Shown here one piece after another: positions 21,737-33,700 of a DNA stretch of 64,000 bases. Position 1 is the stretch's first letter. Each line of letters opens with the position of its first letter. This DNA is from Marsupella aquatica (taxonomy: Eukaryota > Marchantiophyta), in NCBI GenBank assembly GCA_973895155.1, contig OZ316894.1, positions 25,792,001 through 25,856,000 on the forward strand. The letters are read 5' to 3'. The notes under the pieces were generated by a model. That model was not told where the DNA came from, searched no databases, and saw nothing but the letters and a program-made list of their open reading frames with translations. The position numbers and the translations under genes were made by a program.

Positions 21737-23029
21737 TATGAGAATATAGTCATAATTTCAGTGCCACATTGAACTATTCATGTCACACAAACTCAGTGCA
21801 GGATCATATTAGGATCCCCAAGAATCCCGCCATCTTGTATTGCATCATTCATTTGATCATCAAGCGATTGCGGTGATTCTTGTAGCAAGTGGCAAACCTC
21901 CTCTCTTTTTCTGCATCAACAATATTTTATTCAGGCACCAAAATGCATTGACTTCGATTCAAGTCTGTACACGTATCTACTGTGACTGCAAAGACATCCT
22001 TTGGCCAAATGCTGATAGTCAAGAGAAAACCATTGGCACTAAGAGCTGAATATTCAAGCATATGGAAGCCTCCAAATTCCGAAACGACAAGACCTAGGGG
22101 GGGCAAAGAGTTTACAAAGCCGACACGGAAATAAAAGATTTCAAACAGACACAAGATATCTGAAGGAGAACTCTTTAGGATAAACAATTACATCCATCGT
22201 AAAATACACCAAGACTGAAGAAAGACAAGCTGAATAGGCAGATTACAAGAATGTAAAAATTCACATCACAAAATGAATAATATGCAGCTGGCCATACCAA
22301 CCAAAATAAGATCTCTGTGACCTCCAAAAGTCAAGGGATTAGCATTTGGGCCACATTTTCCTTTAGAAATATCTACAGCTTGGTTACACACTACATTAGT
22401 GTGCGTACAACTTTGTAGACCGGTTTGTCAGTCCTACGAATGCCATCTAGCCCAGGAGGACTATCTAGAACATGGCCATGATGTGTCAAAGACAACTGAT
22501 AACAGTTTACTCATAATACATTTCCTCCTGTGCGGTTTCAGTTTTGCATTTGAAGATTTGTTCTAGCCGTGCTCGTTGACAATTCCAAGTGACTATTTTC
22601 TCAAGTGCCTTTTCGTACTTGGGTCAAAACATCTCAACAGCAAAGTCAGTTGGTGTTTCTTCAACAGTAGCAGCTGACACGGAACCTAGACCACAAGTGG
22701 AAGAATCTCACTTGTGGATTCACCTGATGGCTGCTTAGACGCATTGAAGGAAGGGAGCTTGAAAATATGCCACTTATCACATAATTTTCTATTTCTTATT
22801 GGCACGGTCAAAAGCGCCAGTCTATCAAAAGGAGTCCTTCCCATAAGTGGCAGCCTCCCAAGTAAGAAGCTCAGTTTGTCCCTGCGACATGAACCAGAAT
22901 GATACATATATAGAACATTGCCAGTTGTGACCTGTCCTCACTCTTTGGAGGGTAAGTATAAGAGGAGTAGAAAAGAAAAGCAACAAAAATTGAGCATAAC
23001 AATCAAATGGAAAAAGCCAAGTTCCATTT
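21737..23029. other. Inner CACTA interior, no recognised gene
   Basis: A minus-strand frame at 22686-22907 follows a plausible acceptor (TCGCAG near 22887) and may be an exon or a captured fragment; I do not recognise it. The rest has no supported coding sequence. Confidence 0.35.
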
Positions 23030-23300
23030 GCAACAGTCAGACACCATGAAGGTAGAAATCAAAAACAAGAGGTCAGCTAAAATGTCTCCGTTGAATTTAT
23101 GAGACAACAGGGTTGGGGTTTTGCAACAGTCAGACACCATGAAGTAGAAATCAAAAACAAGAGGTCAGCTAAAATGTCTCCGTTGAATTTATGAGACAAC
23201 AGGGTTGGGGTTTTGCAACAGTCAGACACCATGAAGTAGAAATCAAAAACAAGAGGTCTGCTAAAATGTCTCCATTGAATTTATGAGACAACAGGGTTAA
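23030..23300. repeat. Three tandem copies of a 92-93-bp unit
   Basis: GCAACAGTCAGACACCATGA starts at 23030, 23123 and 23215. Each copy runs to ATGAGACAACAGGGTT. Copies 1 and 2 are nearly identical; copy 3 has two substitutions and ends differently. Confidence 0.93.
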
Positions 23301-24247
23301 AACCCCAACGTACATAGGCAGAAATTATTGAACACCCATCATTTCTGCTTCTTTTTCTCGGTAAGCACAAAGTATACAGGTGCACCATGGTAATGGTTTA
23401 TGAGCAAAGGAACATCACCTCTTAGGTTTTCTACGCTCTGTATTATGACAAATATTTCAATGGATGAGCGGCAGTGAAACCACGTCGTCACACAGCATAA
23501 ATGACTTTAGGGAAGTGACATGGTGCTCTAAAAAAGCTGAGAAACTTACCAGCTCACGTCCACCATTGGTCTTAGTCCTCTATGGTAGACATTAAAATAA
23601 GTTAAAAGGAGTGACAAACAGCTTTGTCTGCCTTGTGAAACGATACAAGGAAACTGTTCGTGACCATTCTCCAACTCACAAACTCCATGTCAGAAGCCAA
23701 GCTTAGAGCCTGTCAACGCCTTAAAATGGGTAAGGGAGCTGTTGTTTGATTAGAGGTTTCATCCAAGGTACTTTGAATGAACGGTCAGCACGGGTCTTAG
23801 TTTGAAGCAAATTCAGTTGTCTGCGATGAACTATTTCTGTGCTTTGGGGTTGAAGTTTGGAGTGTGATTATTTCCCGTGTTTATGAGAAATCGTTCTTGT
23901 AATCTGCATCACCGCAGGCAAGAAATTTTCAGCTTCATAAACACAGCCAAATATTCTATCTTCACAATTGTAAGGCAGCAACACGATTTCAATCAACATG
24001 TCGAGTGCCACGAGTGCCCCAAGTCTTGTCAAAAGACATGTCAACTCCAGAGCAATAGTTTCGATTGAAGTTGACAAGAAGAAACGAAGCAATCTCCAAT
24101 CCTCCTGATTCAGCTCAATTAACTCCTCCCCTCACCGTCTGACCTAGCGCACTTAAACATCCTGCAGACCGACGGGTGAAGAATATGATGTCCACCAACG
24201 ACTCTCACTATTCCATCACAAACAAAGGAAACTGAAGGAATACAAAC
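23301..24247. other. Inner CACTA interior next to the captured MED7 piece
   Basis: On the MED7 strand this is what follows exon 2. I looked for the third MED7 exon and did not find it. A minus-strand frame at 23868-24092 has no recognised domain. Confidence 0.4.
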
Positions 24248-24644
24248 CTACATTTGGACCCTTCGGATACAGTTGCCGTAGACCTTGCTCCTCTAGGCTT
24301 GGTAGCATGTCATCCGTCTGATATATACAAAAGAAGATTTAAGACGTGCACGCTTACCGAATAGGTTTGATCCGAACTACTCAGCCAACGACTCTGGGAA
24401 TAGATACAGTTATAGAGAGTCAATTTCAGTTGTAAAGCAAGAACAAGATTTGTGGCAATCATACAAACACGTCTTGTTTCAAGTTTTCTTCTCAAACAAT
24501 CATACTCACTGTGTAATTGGAGCCGAACATCGCATAAGTGCCACTAACTGGTGGAGGCGGTGCCGGAGCATACTCGGGATTGCTTGCAAAATCTTTGTAC
24601 AATTTGTAGTAAGGTGGTGGTGGGGGATATGTCGAACATGCCAT
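24248..24644 (-). pseudogene. MED7: Captured host gene fragment: Mediator subunit 7, first two coding exons
   Basis: MED7 is a middle-module subunit of Mediator, the nuclear co-activator of RNA polymerase II. Exon 1 (24644-24510, 45 codons) starts MACSTYPPPPPYYKLYKDF and includes the MED7 signature GTYAMFGSNYT. It ends at a GTGAGT donor. After a 192-bp intron ending CAG, exon 2 (24317-24248) gives TDDMLPSLEEQGLRQLYPKG and ends at a GT donor in the phase expected for MED7. Only about 68 of the usual roughly 170 residues are present and no third exon follows. The intron is retained, so genomic DNA rather than mRNA was captured. It lies inside the inner CACTA. It could make a truncated peptide but is more likely a passenger. 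Confidence 0.88.
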
Positions 24645-27039
24645 TTCCGAGCTAGCAAGGGCTCTAGAGGAAAGTTCCTTCCATCCGTCCGACTGTCTGC
24701 AGGGACAAGTATTGGGTGACTTAGGGGGACAGACCAATCTAGCATGTGTGAAAGGCTTAATGTTTGATGTGAGACTCACAAGGGGCTACGAGGTTAGGTC
24801 CGACTACGGAGCAACCCTCATTCTATGTGGACACCTCCACCACAATCTCGAGAGAAATACATCGGACCTGAATTCTACTTCTGAAGCTTACAACGAGTGT
24901 CATGGTTTTTATATCGAGGACACTGTTCATAGTCTTAAGAAAAAACACTCCCAAACCAATTTCTATGATACAATACGCCCGGCTCGACACAAATTGTAGC
25001 CACAAGATATCTATACGTTGGAATAAACCCTAGACTCCAATTGATGACAACGCCATCCATTCGTGATCAAGCATTATTGTGACACACCATAATTCAGAAA
25101 AGCTTCTCTTGAATGACCACTTCTACTACAGGAGATACGAACACCGAAAACCCAACTGAAATGGAAAAAAGGAGGGAACGGCACTAGACAGTCCTCGACC
25201 TCTTAGAGAGCGCTCGCGATGGCCACTCCTATGTGGAATCCGTCTGCCGCGTAGAAAGAGCAGCACCGCAAATCGTAGCTGAAACCGCGGCCATCTCCAA
25301 CAACAAAAAATAGCGGCTGCAACGAAAAGAGAACATAGTTGCAAATCCTGCCCTGCTGCTCTGCTCCGAATGCTGTTCTTGGCCAAATGCAAAGCCTCGT
25401 CGCTTCGCTGATTCTCTTCCTACTGGTGCAGCCTGAACCTCAGCCCAAGCAAGCACATTCGGTGGGTAGTTTCTCTCGGTCTTCTTCCTCCACCTATCGT
25501 CAACTCACTGCTCCTTACAATACACAGGGGGCTTGAAGTCCTTCTGCATAATTAGGAGTCATAGTCCGCACCTTAAACCTTAGCCATGGGGAGGTCAATC
25601 AAGTTCCGCAATGCCTAAAAAAACACCGACCACCTGACTTACATGAAATGTGCACACTCAGCACAGCAGCCAAACCTAGCAATGTGACAGTTGCAACCAG
25701 CAACTTAACTCGGACGACGGGCTGAATGACAGTTACTTTCCAAAGCTCTCGTTGTCTTCGCACGCCCTCACACCACTCAACTGTTGAAGGGATTATAGAG
25801 CTCATTGGAAAATAGATTCAATCTTGGCATGGAAGACCAAGTGCACAGAGGAATAACTAGAAGCAAGCGCAACCGGACTACAAAGCTAATCTTGGAATCG
25901 ACAGCAATCTTACAATCAACTCAATCGGGCGAAAGATGAACGACAGCAGAACTGTGAAGACATACTCTATTGACTGCATCCAAAGGACTACAATGGCGCT
26001 TCTCACGAAGCTAGTTGGAAACCGGACCCAGCAGCGCATTGGAACAGATCGCAGCACACAGAAAATTAAGACACCATATTTACATTCACTAAAACAGACC
26101 GAAGGCAATAAAGGAGACGCACAAACACAGACAATTCAACAAAGGAATATACAGGGCTATAGGCTAGATCTTACCATCAAGAACGCTACTCCTCAACTCG
26201 AATTCTGATAATGCAGCCCGCGCGTCGCTGCCCCAATCCATAGCCCTTAACATTTCCCCTCTTCTTCCTCACAAACGAAGGACGAGCCTCACTGCCGACC
26301 TTTCTTCTCCACAGACAGAGACACGGAGCACCAGAGACAGCGAGTCAACCACGAGCAAAAGCAAGGGATGGCAACGAGCAGGAGGATCGACTCCTTCCAA
26401 CTACGCCCATCCTCCATCAACTACGACTAGCTTTACAACAACCTAACTTGGCCGAATAGCTTTACGGACCCATACACCACTTACCTTAGTTTACACAGTC
26501 TACTTACGTTTACACTTCACCTCAAAAGAGCCTAAAGACCACATAGTCTACTAAACTTTACCTCACAAACCATGCAATTACATTATACTATAGAATAGGA
26601 GGGATGGTAACACTCTATCCTCCCAAAAGAAAGTAGGGGAGGTTTTAATGAGGTTACATCCCCCCGCCAATTTCTTCTCCTTTTCATTAGGCCATATCTT
26701 AAAGATACAACAATTACACTCCACATATACGGTAGACTTGTTGGTTGCACCATAACATGTTTCCACAGTACAACCAAGGGGGAGTGTTACAACCCAAGGT
26801 TGAGTCTACCATTAACCTGGGTAAAACCTCCTCTGCCACGCAACAAAAACCTACTTTTCCATAGCGATTGAAGCTCGTAGTCTAATGCTTTAATCTACGT
26901 CCTAAGTGAAAGTTTGCAAATCAAGCAAGGTGACCCTGTTTGAATATTAGGCGACCATCAAGCTCCACCCCTCCTTTCTCACTACTGTTCCCCCATGTGG
27001 CCTGTAAGTCTCTTCCCGATGTTCCCCTTTATCTTACTC
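24645..27039. other. Inner CACTA, probable upstream region of captured MED7 and unknown DNA
   Basis: The stretch from 24645 to about 26400 is upstream of the MED7 start and may be its co-captured 5' UTR and promoter. Several 60-90-residue frames occur (for example 25229-25456 minus and 25936-26208 plus), but none is recognisable. From 26420 to 27040 nothing is supported. Confidence 0.35.
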
Positions 27040-27325
27040 TTTTAAAGGCATACCTCACGAGTAGAATCTCCAGGTAAACTAAGAAAATGATGATATATCC
27101 CAAATGGTATGTGAGTGACTTAACAAAATTCATTCTTGTTGGCTAAACTTAGTTATAGTTGCAACTTCCACAATAGTTATAGAAATGACTTCCCAAGAAT
27201 TCTCCAAAACTCAGTCCAACACTTGTAACTAAAATGACACCAACAACCTAGGAGTCACAAATTTTGGAAGGTCTCACTGGAGTCACTTAAGGCAGGGTCT
27301 CAGAATGGCCCAGTTTCTTCTAGTG
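27040..27325. repeat. Right end of inner CACTA with subterminal motifs
   Basis: The terminal inverted repeat is 27296-27325, ending TTCTTCTAGTG. AGTCAC, GAGTGACT and related motifs lie between 27100 and 27290. CAG at 27326-27328 is the second target-site copy. Confidence 0.88.
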
Positions 27326-27328
27326 CAG

Positions 27329-29006
27329 GTTTAGGATTCGCTGGAACTTTTGTACTACCCTTTAGTGGACTTCTAATGCCCCCTGCATCATCCCACATCC
27401 ATGTGACATCATACAATAGTAACATCAATGCCTTTGTATATGTCAAATAGTGGATACCAATTGCAATCTAACTTGCAATGTGACCATCTTCACAGAATGC
27501 CCATCTCCCAGCCAAGTATTGTTTATTGTTTCATAAGTGTAACTTACCAGATGCTTTGCCGACACTCTGTGGATAAGAGGCAGGCTCAACTACCTGTACA
27601 TCTTCCCCACCAGCCAACCAATCAGGCTCTGGCCATTGCTCAGAACCATAGGCTATAGTTGTCCCTTGTCCTGCCTCTACTTCAGGTTCATAGTAAACCT
27701 CCTTGTCAGTTACTCCCCAATCAGGATGGACAGAATCTGCAGTCACATAATTCAGCACTTTAATTAGGTCTTTAACATCACACTAGCATACCCTTTATAT
27801 ATTTCCAAAGTAATTTACATAAATGCCAGATTTGAAGGGCAATCCCTACTCACATCTCCAATCGTCTCCTGTTGCTCCATACTGCTCAGTATGTTGTGTT
27901 GGTCTACCTTGGCCCCGTGTAATGTGTGGTGGTGGTGGACCCGTAACATACACAACAGTGTGCCCAGCAGGTGGTGGTGGCCCATACCTATCCACTTGTG
28001 GGGCTGCTCTCCCCTGAGAGGGTGCACTGTGTGTTGGTGGTGCACCATACACCACAGTGTACCCCTCGCTGCGTGGGGTTGCTCTAACCTGACCTGCACC
28101 TGTGCTGTGGGTATGTGTTGTTGCTCTACTTGCAAAGGAGGGTGGGATGTGCCCACCATGTGGTGTAGCTCCATACACAACAGTGTGACCACCTACACCA
28201 ACAGTTGTTGTTCCATACCCACTGCTCTGTTGGGTTTTACCTGGAGGTGGAGGTGGTATGTGCCCAGCACGCCCCACTGGTCCGAACCCACATGCAATGT
28301 AATGCACTGTGCTTCACCCTCCAGATGTTGTTGTACTGTGCCCACGGCCCATACCCCGAGAAGCAAGTCCACCTCTCTTAGCCTGCAAGAACATATGTGC
28401 AAGGACAATAAACCTATTAAAAGAAGTATCTTCCTCTGACTTGCCACACTCACATGAGCCAAACATATCACTACTGTGATACACTACTTCAACACTTCAT
28501 TACCACAATTTTGCTGGGCTCCACAACAGTATGCTTGCCCTGCCCATATTCTTCATCATATGCATCGGGCTCCTCCTTTGGATAGTACTCTACATCATCA
28601 AATTCCTTATGGTTTTCACCGGACCCAACATCTTGCCCATCATTTGCAGAATCTGCCATCGATGGAATGTCCTTCACTGCCAATCTCTCACTGCGTCGCC
28701 GAGGTCCACTTGCACTGTCATTGATGCTTTGCCTAGCCCTTTTCTGCACTACACTTCTCCTATCTGGGAGCCTGCATGCCATCCAAAAGCAACATCCATT
28801 GAACAACTCTAGTAAACATAGCTACATTCATTCCAATTAATGAGCAAAGTCTGGATAGGTTCTGTGGATGATAATTGTTCCCTTACAAAGCGGAAAATCC
28901 CTGTCTGAGCTCAGCTCCCAAAGCTGCCAGCCTCTCATCAACATACGTTGCACGTATCATGGCTTGCTTTTCAGACTCACTCATCTCATCATCATCTTCT
29001 TCCATC
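27329..29006 (-). pseudogene. TnpA-like gene of outer CACTA, 5' part
   Basis: Minus-strand pieces in order. About 29006-28885 is acidic (MEEDDDEMSESEKQ then VDERLAALGAEL). 28806-28489 has SGPRRRSERL and an acidic tail DDVEYYPKEE, homologous to the inner element's 21736-21431. 28307-27846 is Pro/Gly-rich with a thrice-repeated motif G(H/Y)TVVYGAxP. 27758-27531 is DWGVTDKEVYYEPEVEAG. A last exon reaches 27329 with PLKGSTKVPANPKP. This exon joins in frame to AVTPSSTTESNAG at 19439 once the inner element and one CAG are removed, so the insertion lies in coding sequence. It is probably a DNA-binding accessory transposition protein. Exon borders are approximate. Confidence 0.72.
27846..28307 (-). 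other. Pro/Gly-rich repeat exon with G(H/Y)TVVYG motif
   Basis: Part of the outer TnpA-like gene. GHTVVYGATP, GYTVVYGAPP and GHTVVYVTGP occur about 38-42 residues apart, separated by Pro-, Arg- and Gln-rich spacers with GQ(V/G)R or QGR(P/A). It looks like a repeated short binding or low-complexity module. Confidence 0.75.
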
Positions 29007-30329
29007 CTATTCAATGACAAACATTATTGCATACGCATGATGCCAGGCTCAGCCTCTACAAATGGCTCCTCACCCTCCCAAGCATCCACCCGTGTTAGAG
29101 GAACATACTCTGTGCTTGTCTGAACAGTACCAACGTCTCCAGTACGTGGTTGTTCAAATGCACTATGTCTATCTAAATGGAACTCTAGCTTTGACCCTTC
29201 TACCCTACGATTTATGGGCTGCTTATGACACACTACCCTCCAACGTTGTCGGGGGAATCTTTAGTTCTTGGGAAGCACCAAGCTCTTGTTTTTCCTATCT
29301 TGGAAGAAACCTTTCCAAAATACGTCTTTTCTCACCTCACATTACCCTTGCGATCCTCTTTGTCGATCAATTTCTCTCACCGTTATCCTCTAAAATATCT
29401 CTCACAGCCTTTGTCCCACTCTACGATGAGCGGCTTCCTCACACTAAGCCTCGAATCGGCCTATCCTCTTTCCACATAACTTACTTCCCAAGTCAAGTCA
29501 TAGATTGCAATTTCCAACGAATCCTACAATTAGATAAGTCAATTATAGAAAACAAAGACTATGATCTTAAGATTTACCATAGATGATATAATCACAGGCT
29601 CTGGCATCCTAAGCATAACATTGTATCTTTCATCTCCATACTTTCTAACTAAAACATCTCTATAATCAACCTTCTTACGGCATACCACTCTAATGTCAAT
29701 AGATGAAGGAAAATCAGACACATTATTAGGAAGCCTATTCAAATCTAACTCCGGTATATTTACGGATTGTCTATTAAAATCCATCTAATATAAAATAAAA
29801 ATAGTTACATTCCATTCATTTCCATAAACAACAATCGGGTATACAAATGGTGCATCGCTATTTATAACTGTTTCCATTAACTCAAACCCAAAATGATAAA
29901 GAAGATGCATTCTCATGGTATGCTTGCTAAGACAATGAATTCTAATTAAGAAAGGATTGACAAATGGCACAGCAGGTGGAGGGTAAACTCTAGGTACTCC
30001 ATTTATCATATTATTCATTACAAGCACACTAAATTGATCTCAAGACTAATAAACATAAAACATAAAATAGTTCTAAGGCTAACAATCAAGTTAGTACCCA
30101 AGCATGGAGGTAAATAATAAACAAGACATGTGCACAAGAGGGGAACAATTCCTTACAGTGTTGCGAGTCCGACACGATAGATCAAACAAATGCGAATGTG
30201 GAGAGTGTGCTCCTCTTCACTTTATTTATAGTGCCCCTTTGTGTTTTCCAAGAGGGCATGGATCGATGCCTTGACCCTTGGATGGAAGCCAAGTGGCAAA
30301 CATCAAGCACCTATAAGTGTGCTAGTACT
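29007..30329. other. Outer CACTA interior with unrecognised minus-strand exons
   Basis: Minus frames 30027-29785 and 29784-29539 abut (TAG then ATG) and share AT-rich codon use unlike their neighbours. The first has FLIRIHCLSKHTMRMHLLYHF, abbreviated here as a Leu/His-rich helix; the second has VNIPELDLNRLP. I do not recognise either. The region 29240-29540 has a different base composition on each strand and no supported gene. It may be a small insertion. Confidence 0.3.
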
Positions 30330-30575
30330 ATTCATAGTTGGTGAAACTACCATGCGTAGTTGGTGGAATTATTACGCGTAATTGGTGGAACTACTATACG
30401 TAATTGATGCAACTACTATGCGTAGTTGGTGAAACTACTATACGTAATTGGTGCAACTACTATGCGTAGTTGGTGAAACTACTATGCATAATTGGTGCAA
30501 CTACTATGCGTAGTTGGTGGAATTACTATGCATCTAGTTTGTAAAACTACTATGCCTAAATGGTGGAACTACTGT
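30330..30575. repeat. 22-bp tandem array between the TnpA-like and tnp2 genes
   Basis: About eleven copies of GTAGTTGGTGAAACTACTATGC with variants (GTAATTGGTGCAACTACTATAC and similar). Each unit contains a short imperfect palindrome around AGTTGGTGNAACTA. Confidence 0.88.
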
Positions 30576-30783
30576 GTACCATTGTAAAATATACATACTA
30601 CATATAGAATGTAACATATATGCTCTAATAGTACTACTATGAAGCTTTTAAGTAAAACCCTCTTCACATAAACTCAAATAACATAATATGGATTCTTGCC
30701 TTCTAAAAGGAATCCCCACGACAACGTGGGTTCTCTTCCACATCCAAGAAGAAGGCCTGCTCCACCTGACTGGGATACACAAT

Positions 30784-33700
30784 TTAAGGCTGCTCCCATT
30801 CGAGCAACTTGGACTTGAAATTGGCAAGGAGAAAGCCATCCGGGTCTCTTTTCATACTGGCCCTGTTACCACGCCACACTTGTCTTACCCATTCACCCTT
30901 CATCAAAATTATAGGAGTGGATGTGGCTCCATAGTCAAGAAGCCAGATATCACTTAGTTCTCCTACACACCCCATCTGCAACACTCCTCTACTTTCATCA
31001 GGGCTCTCATGCTGAAATACACAAATGAGCCCGCAATCATATGTTACCCTGGAAGAATTTGTTTCATCTCTCACTCTATAGTGATTGTCATATGCTGCCA
31101 TCCATTTGTAAGACTTTACCAGCAACCGTGGAGGATTGGACAGGAGATAGACATCTGCATCCATATTAGGATGGCTTGCATGATGCTCTCGAACTGTGCA
31201 TCTCAGCCATTCTGACATGCATGGGAATGTGGCAGACATGCTTGATTGAATAGCCTTCTGTGCCTCGTACTCTCTACACATACAAGTGCATGGATTTAGC
31301 AATCAGAGTACACATTTTATACATGTCTGCAATTTAGAAACCAAGGGTAGCAAAGAAAATTGAAAACAAGTTACATACAGGGAGACCAAAGTAGGTACTC
31401 ACTCCAGCAGGGTTGCATTGCATCAGTGTTTTCTAGAACGTACTGATGAGCCAAGTCTCTAATTTCGATGGTCAGCTTCACTGTGGTTGCAGCACCTTGT
31501 AGGACTTCCCCAGACACCCTTTCTTCTTCATCAAAATTCCAAACTTGCCTTGTCACATGCTCGTAATCTGCTAGGTACTCTGTGATGTAGCCCAGAGTTT
31601 CATCTTTTATATAACCCCGAGCCATACTTGCCTCTGGCCTATAGTAAGATCGCACATGACCCTTCATCAACTTCATGTACCGCTCCAGGGGGTACAACCA
31701 GCGTGCTGTCACCGGCCCGTACTAGTCTATTTCTTCCACGACATGGATGAGCAGATGAGTCATTACATCAAAGAATGCAGGCGGGAAATATATTTCAAGA
31801 TCGCACAACAATAGTGCCACATCTTTCTTCAATTGGGGAAACTGTGCAGCATCCCACACCTTCACACAAACTCTGCGAAACACATCACTCAGACGCAGTA
31901 TAATTTTACGCACAGGCTCTTGCATGAGGCCCCTCAGGCACAATGGCAGGACTTGTTGCATCATGACATGGTAGTCATGGGTTTTCATACTACCAAATTG
32001 GAATTTGTTATCCTTCACATGCCTCTTGAATGCACTAGCATAATCTGTAGGAGCTCGGAGTGAACTCAGCCTTGATAAGAAGGTCTGCCACTCTGTGTCT
32101 GTGCAACAATATGGTGCTTGGTACTTCAAAAACACATTTGCCCTACTCTAGTGTGTTGTAAGCCAAAGGTGGGGTCGAATTCCCCTATCCTGTAGATCCA
32201 TACGTACAGAGCCCGTGTCCTTTTCTCCACTCAAAAATTGGAGTAGACTCTCGCATATGTTCTTCTCTATGTGCATAACATCAATATTATGTTTGTTTGG
32301 ATCAAACTCTTGCAACTCCAAAACATCAAGCAGTGAGCAAATCTCAATCTTCATAATACATACATACTACTTCATACAATCTAACAACTAAATTGACTGT
32401 ATCACATATATGGGTTGTTGGGGAGAGGAGCTACTCGCCAATACTCCAGTTGCAAGTCCAAAATGGACTGTCATTTCACACCATACAACCTTGCAGGATC
32501 TCGTACTCCATCCTCTGCTCCTCCATCTGCATCATACTGTGCCTTGGCAGCCCCCCAAGAACTTATTTGCTCCTTCTTCACTTGAGGTGGGGGACTGCGG
32601 AGCTCCGTGCGCTTGTTAAAATGTGCTATAAGATTGGGTCTACGTCTGTAAGGGTGATCAGAGGGCAGATATCGACGGTGACCAAGGTATTTGATACACT
32701 TCAAGGACTTTGAATAGTCATTTGTCACATGGGGGCCACATCTTGTGCAAGCTAAATATCCTTTCCCAACCTGGCCTGCAATCATGCTATGGGCAGGGTA
32801 ATCTGCAATAGTCAACATTACAATAGCTCTAAGCAAGAATGGATTGGCTTCACCAATCCTCTGCAGCATATCATATGTGAGCACTCCAGTGTACCATAGC
32901 TTTCTCAGTTCCTCTACTAGAGGAGCAAGATACACATCTATATTGGTTGCAACAGCACTGTCTGGCCCTGGAATCAACAATGCCAACATTACAAAGAACC
33001 GCTTTGTAGTCAACCATGGGGGAAGGTTGTAATTCAAAAGGGTTACAGGCCAACAAGAGTACGCATTGTTCTTCTCGCCAAATGGGTTCACCCCATCCAA
33101 TGATAACCCAAGCCTAACATTCCTTGTCTCCCTAGCAAACTCAGGATACGCATCATCAATCAACTTCCATTGCTTTGAATCTCCAGCATGGCGTTGTAGC
33201 CCATCTCAACTTTTGTTCTTAGTTGTCCATGTATCAACTCTGATATGGCACGGCTCCTGAACATTCGCTGCAGTCTGGGAATTATAGGAAAGTGACGGAG
33301 TACTTTTGCAGGTTGCTTGGACTTCCCATTGTTCCGGTACATGTGCTTCCCACATGTAGGGCATGTCAACTTCTTCTGATGTTCGTTTCTGAAAAGAACA
33401 TGCCCATCAGGACAGACATGTATTGACTCATAGTTCAGCCCAAGTTTTGATATCAGTCTCTTTGCCTCGTACATGTTTTTTGGCACTAGATTACCTCCTG
33501 GTAGCATTGTTTTTTGCAAGAAGGCCAGAACGTCAGACACAAAGATGTTTGGCACATTGTGGTTCCCACAAATATTCAGAAACATTAGCACAAATGCTAA
33601 TTTGGAACAATTGCTTCCTGGGAACAGCGGATTGAAGGCCTCCTGAACTTTTGTTGGGGAGCCAAACATGGTGTCCTCTCCAGCTGTAGCCTGTTGCCCA

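Larger units (their letters stand above)
19443..27325 (-). mobile_element. Inner CACTA transposon, 7.9 kb, nested in the outer one
   Basis: The left end starts CACTAGAAGAA and the right end, complemented, starts CACTAGAAGAA. Over the first 30 bases the two match at 24, with a second perfect block TCTGAGACC. CAG flanks both sides. Subterminal DNA has GTGACT motifs on the left (19480-19800) and AGTCAC motifs on the right (27100-27300). It differs in family from the outer element by terminus sequence. It contains a minus-strand TnpA-like gene (20119-21736), a triple 93-bp repeat (23030-23300) and a piece of a host MED7 gene (24248-24644). No tnp2 transposase gene was seen, so it was probably mobilised by proteins from another element. 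Confidence 0.92.

Noticed and set aside
23868-24092. Third exon of MED7 in the captured fragment
   Set aside because: The frame near LIELNQEDW is weakly reminiscent, but the following conserved MED7 helices are absent and no correct-phase acceptor was found.
27891-28439. 182-residue Trp/Cys-rich plus-strand frame
   Set aside because: It is the antisense reading of the Pro/Gly/His repeat exon; its Trp and Cys content follows from the complementary codons.
29062-29586. 174-residue plus-strand frame as a gene
   Set aside because: It runs antisense to exons of the TnpA-like gene for part of its length and has no recognisable domain or plausible composition.
30330-30575. 22-bp array as a CRISPR-like array
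   Set aside because: Units are directly adjacent with no unique spacers, in a plant transposon.
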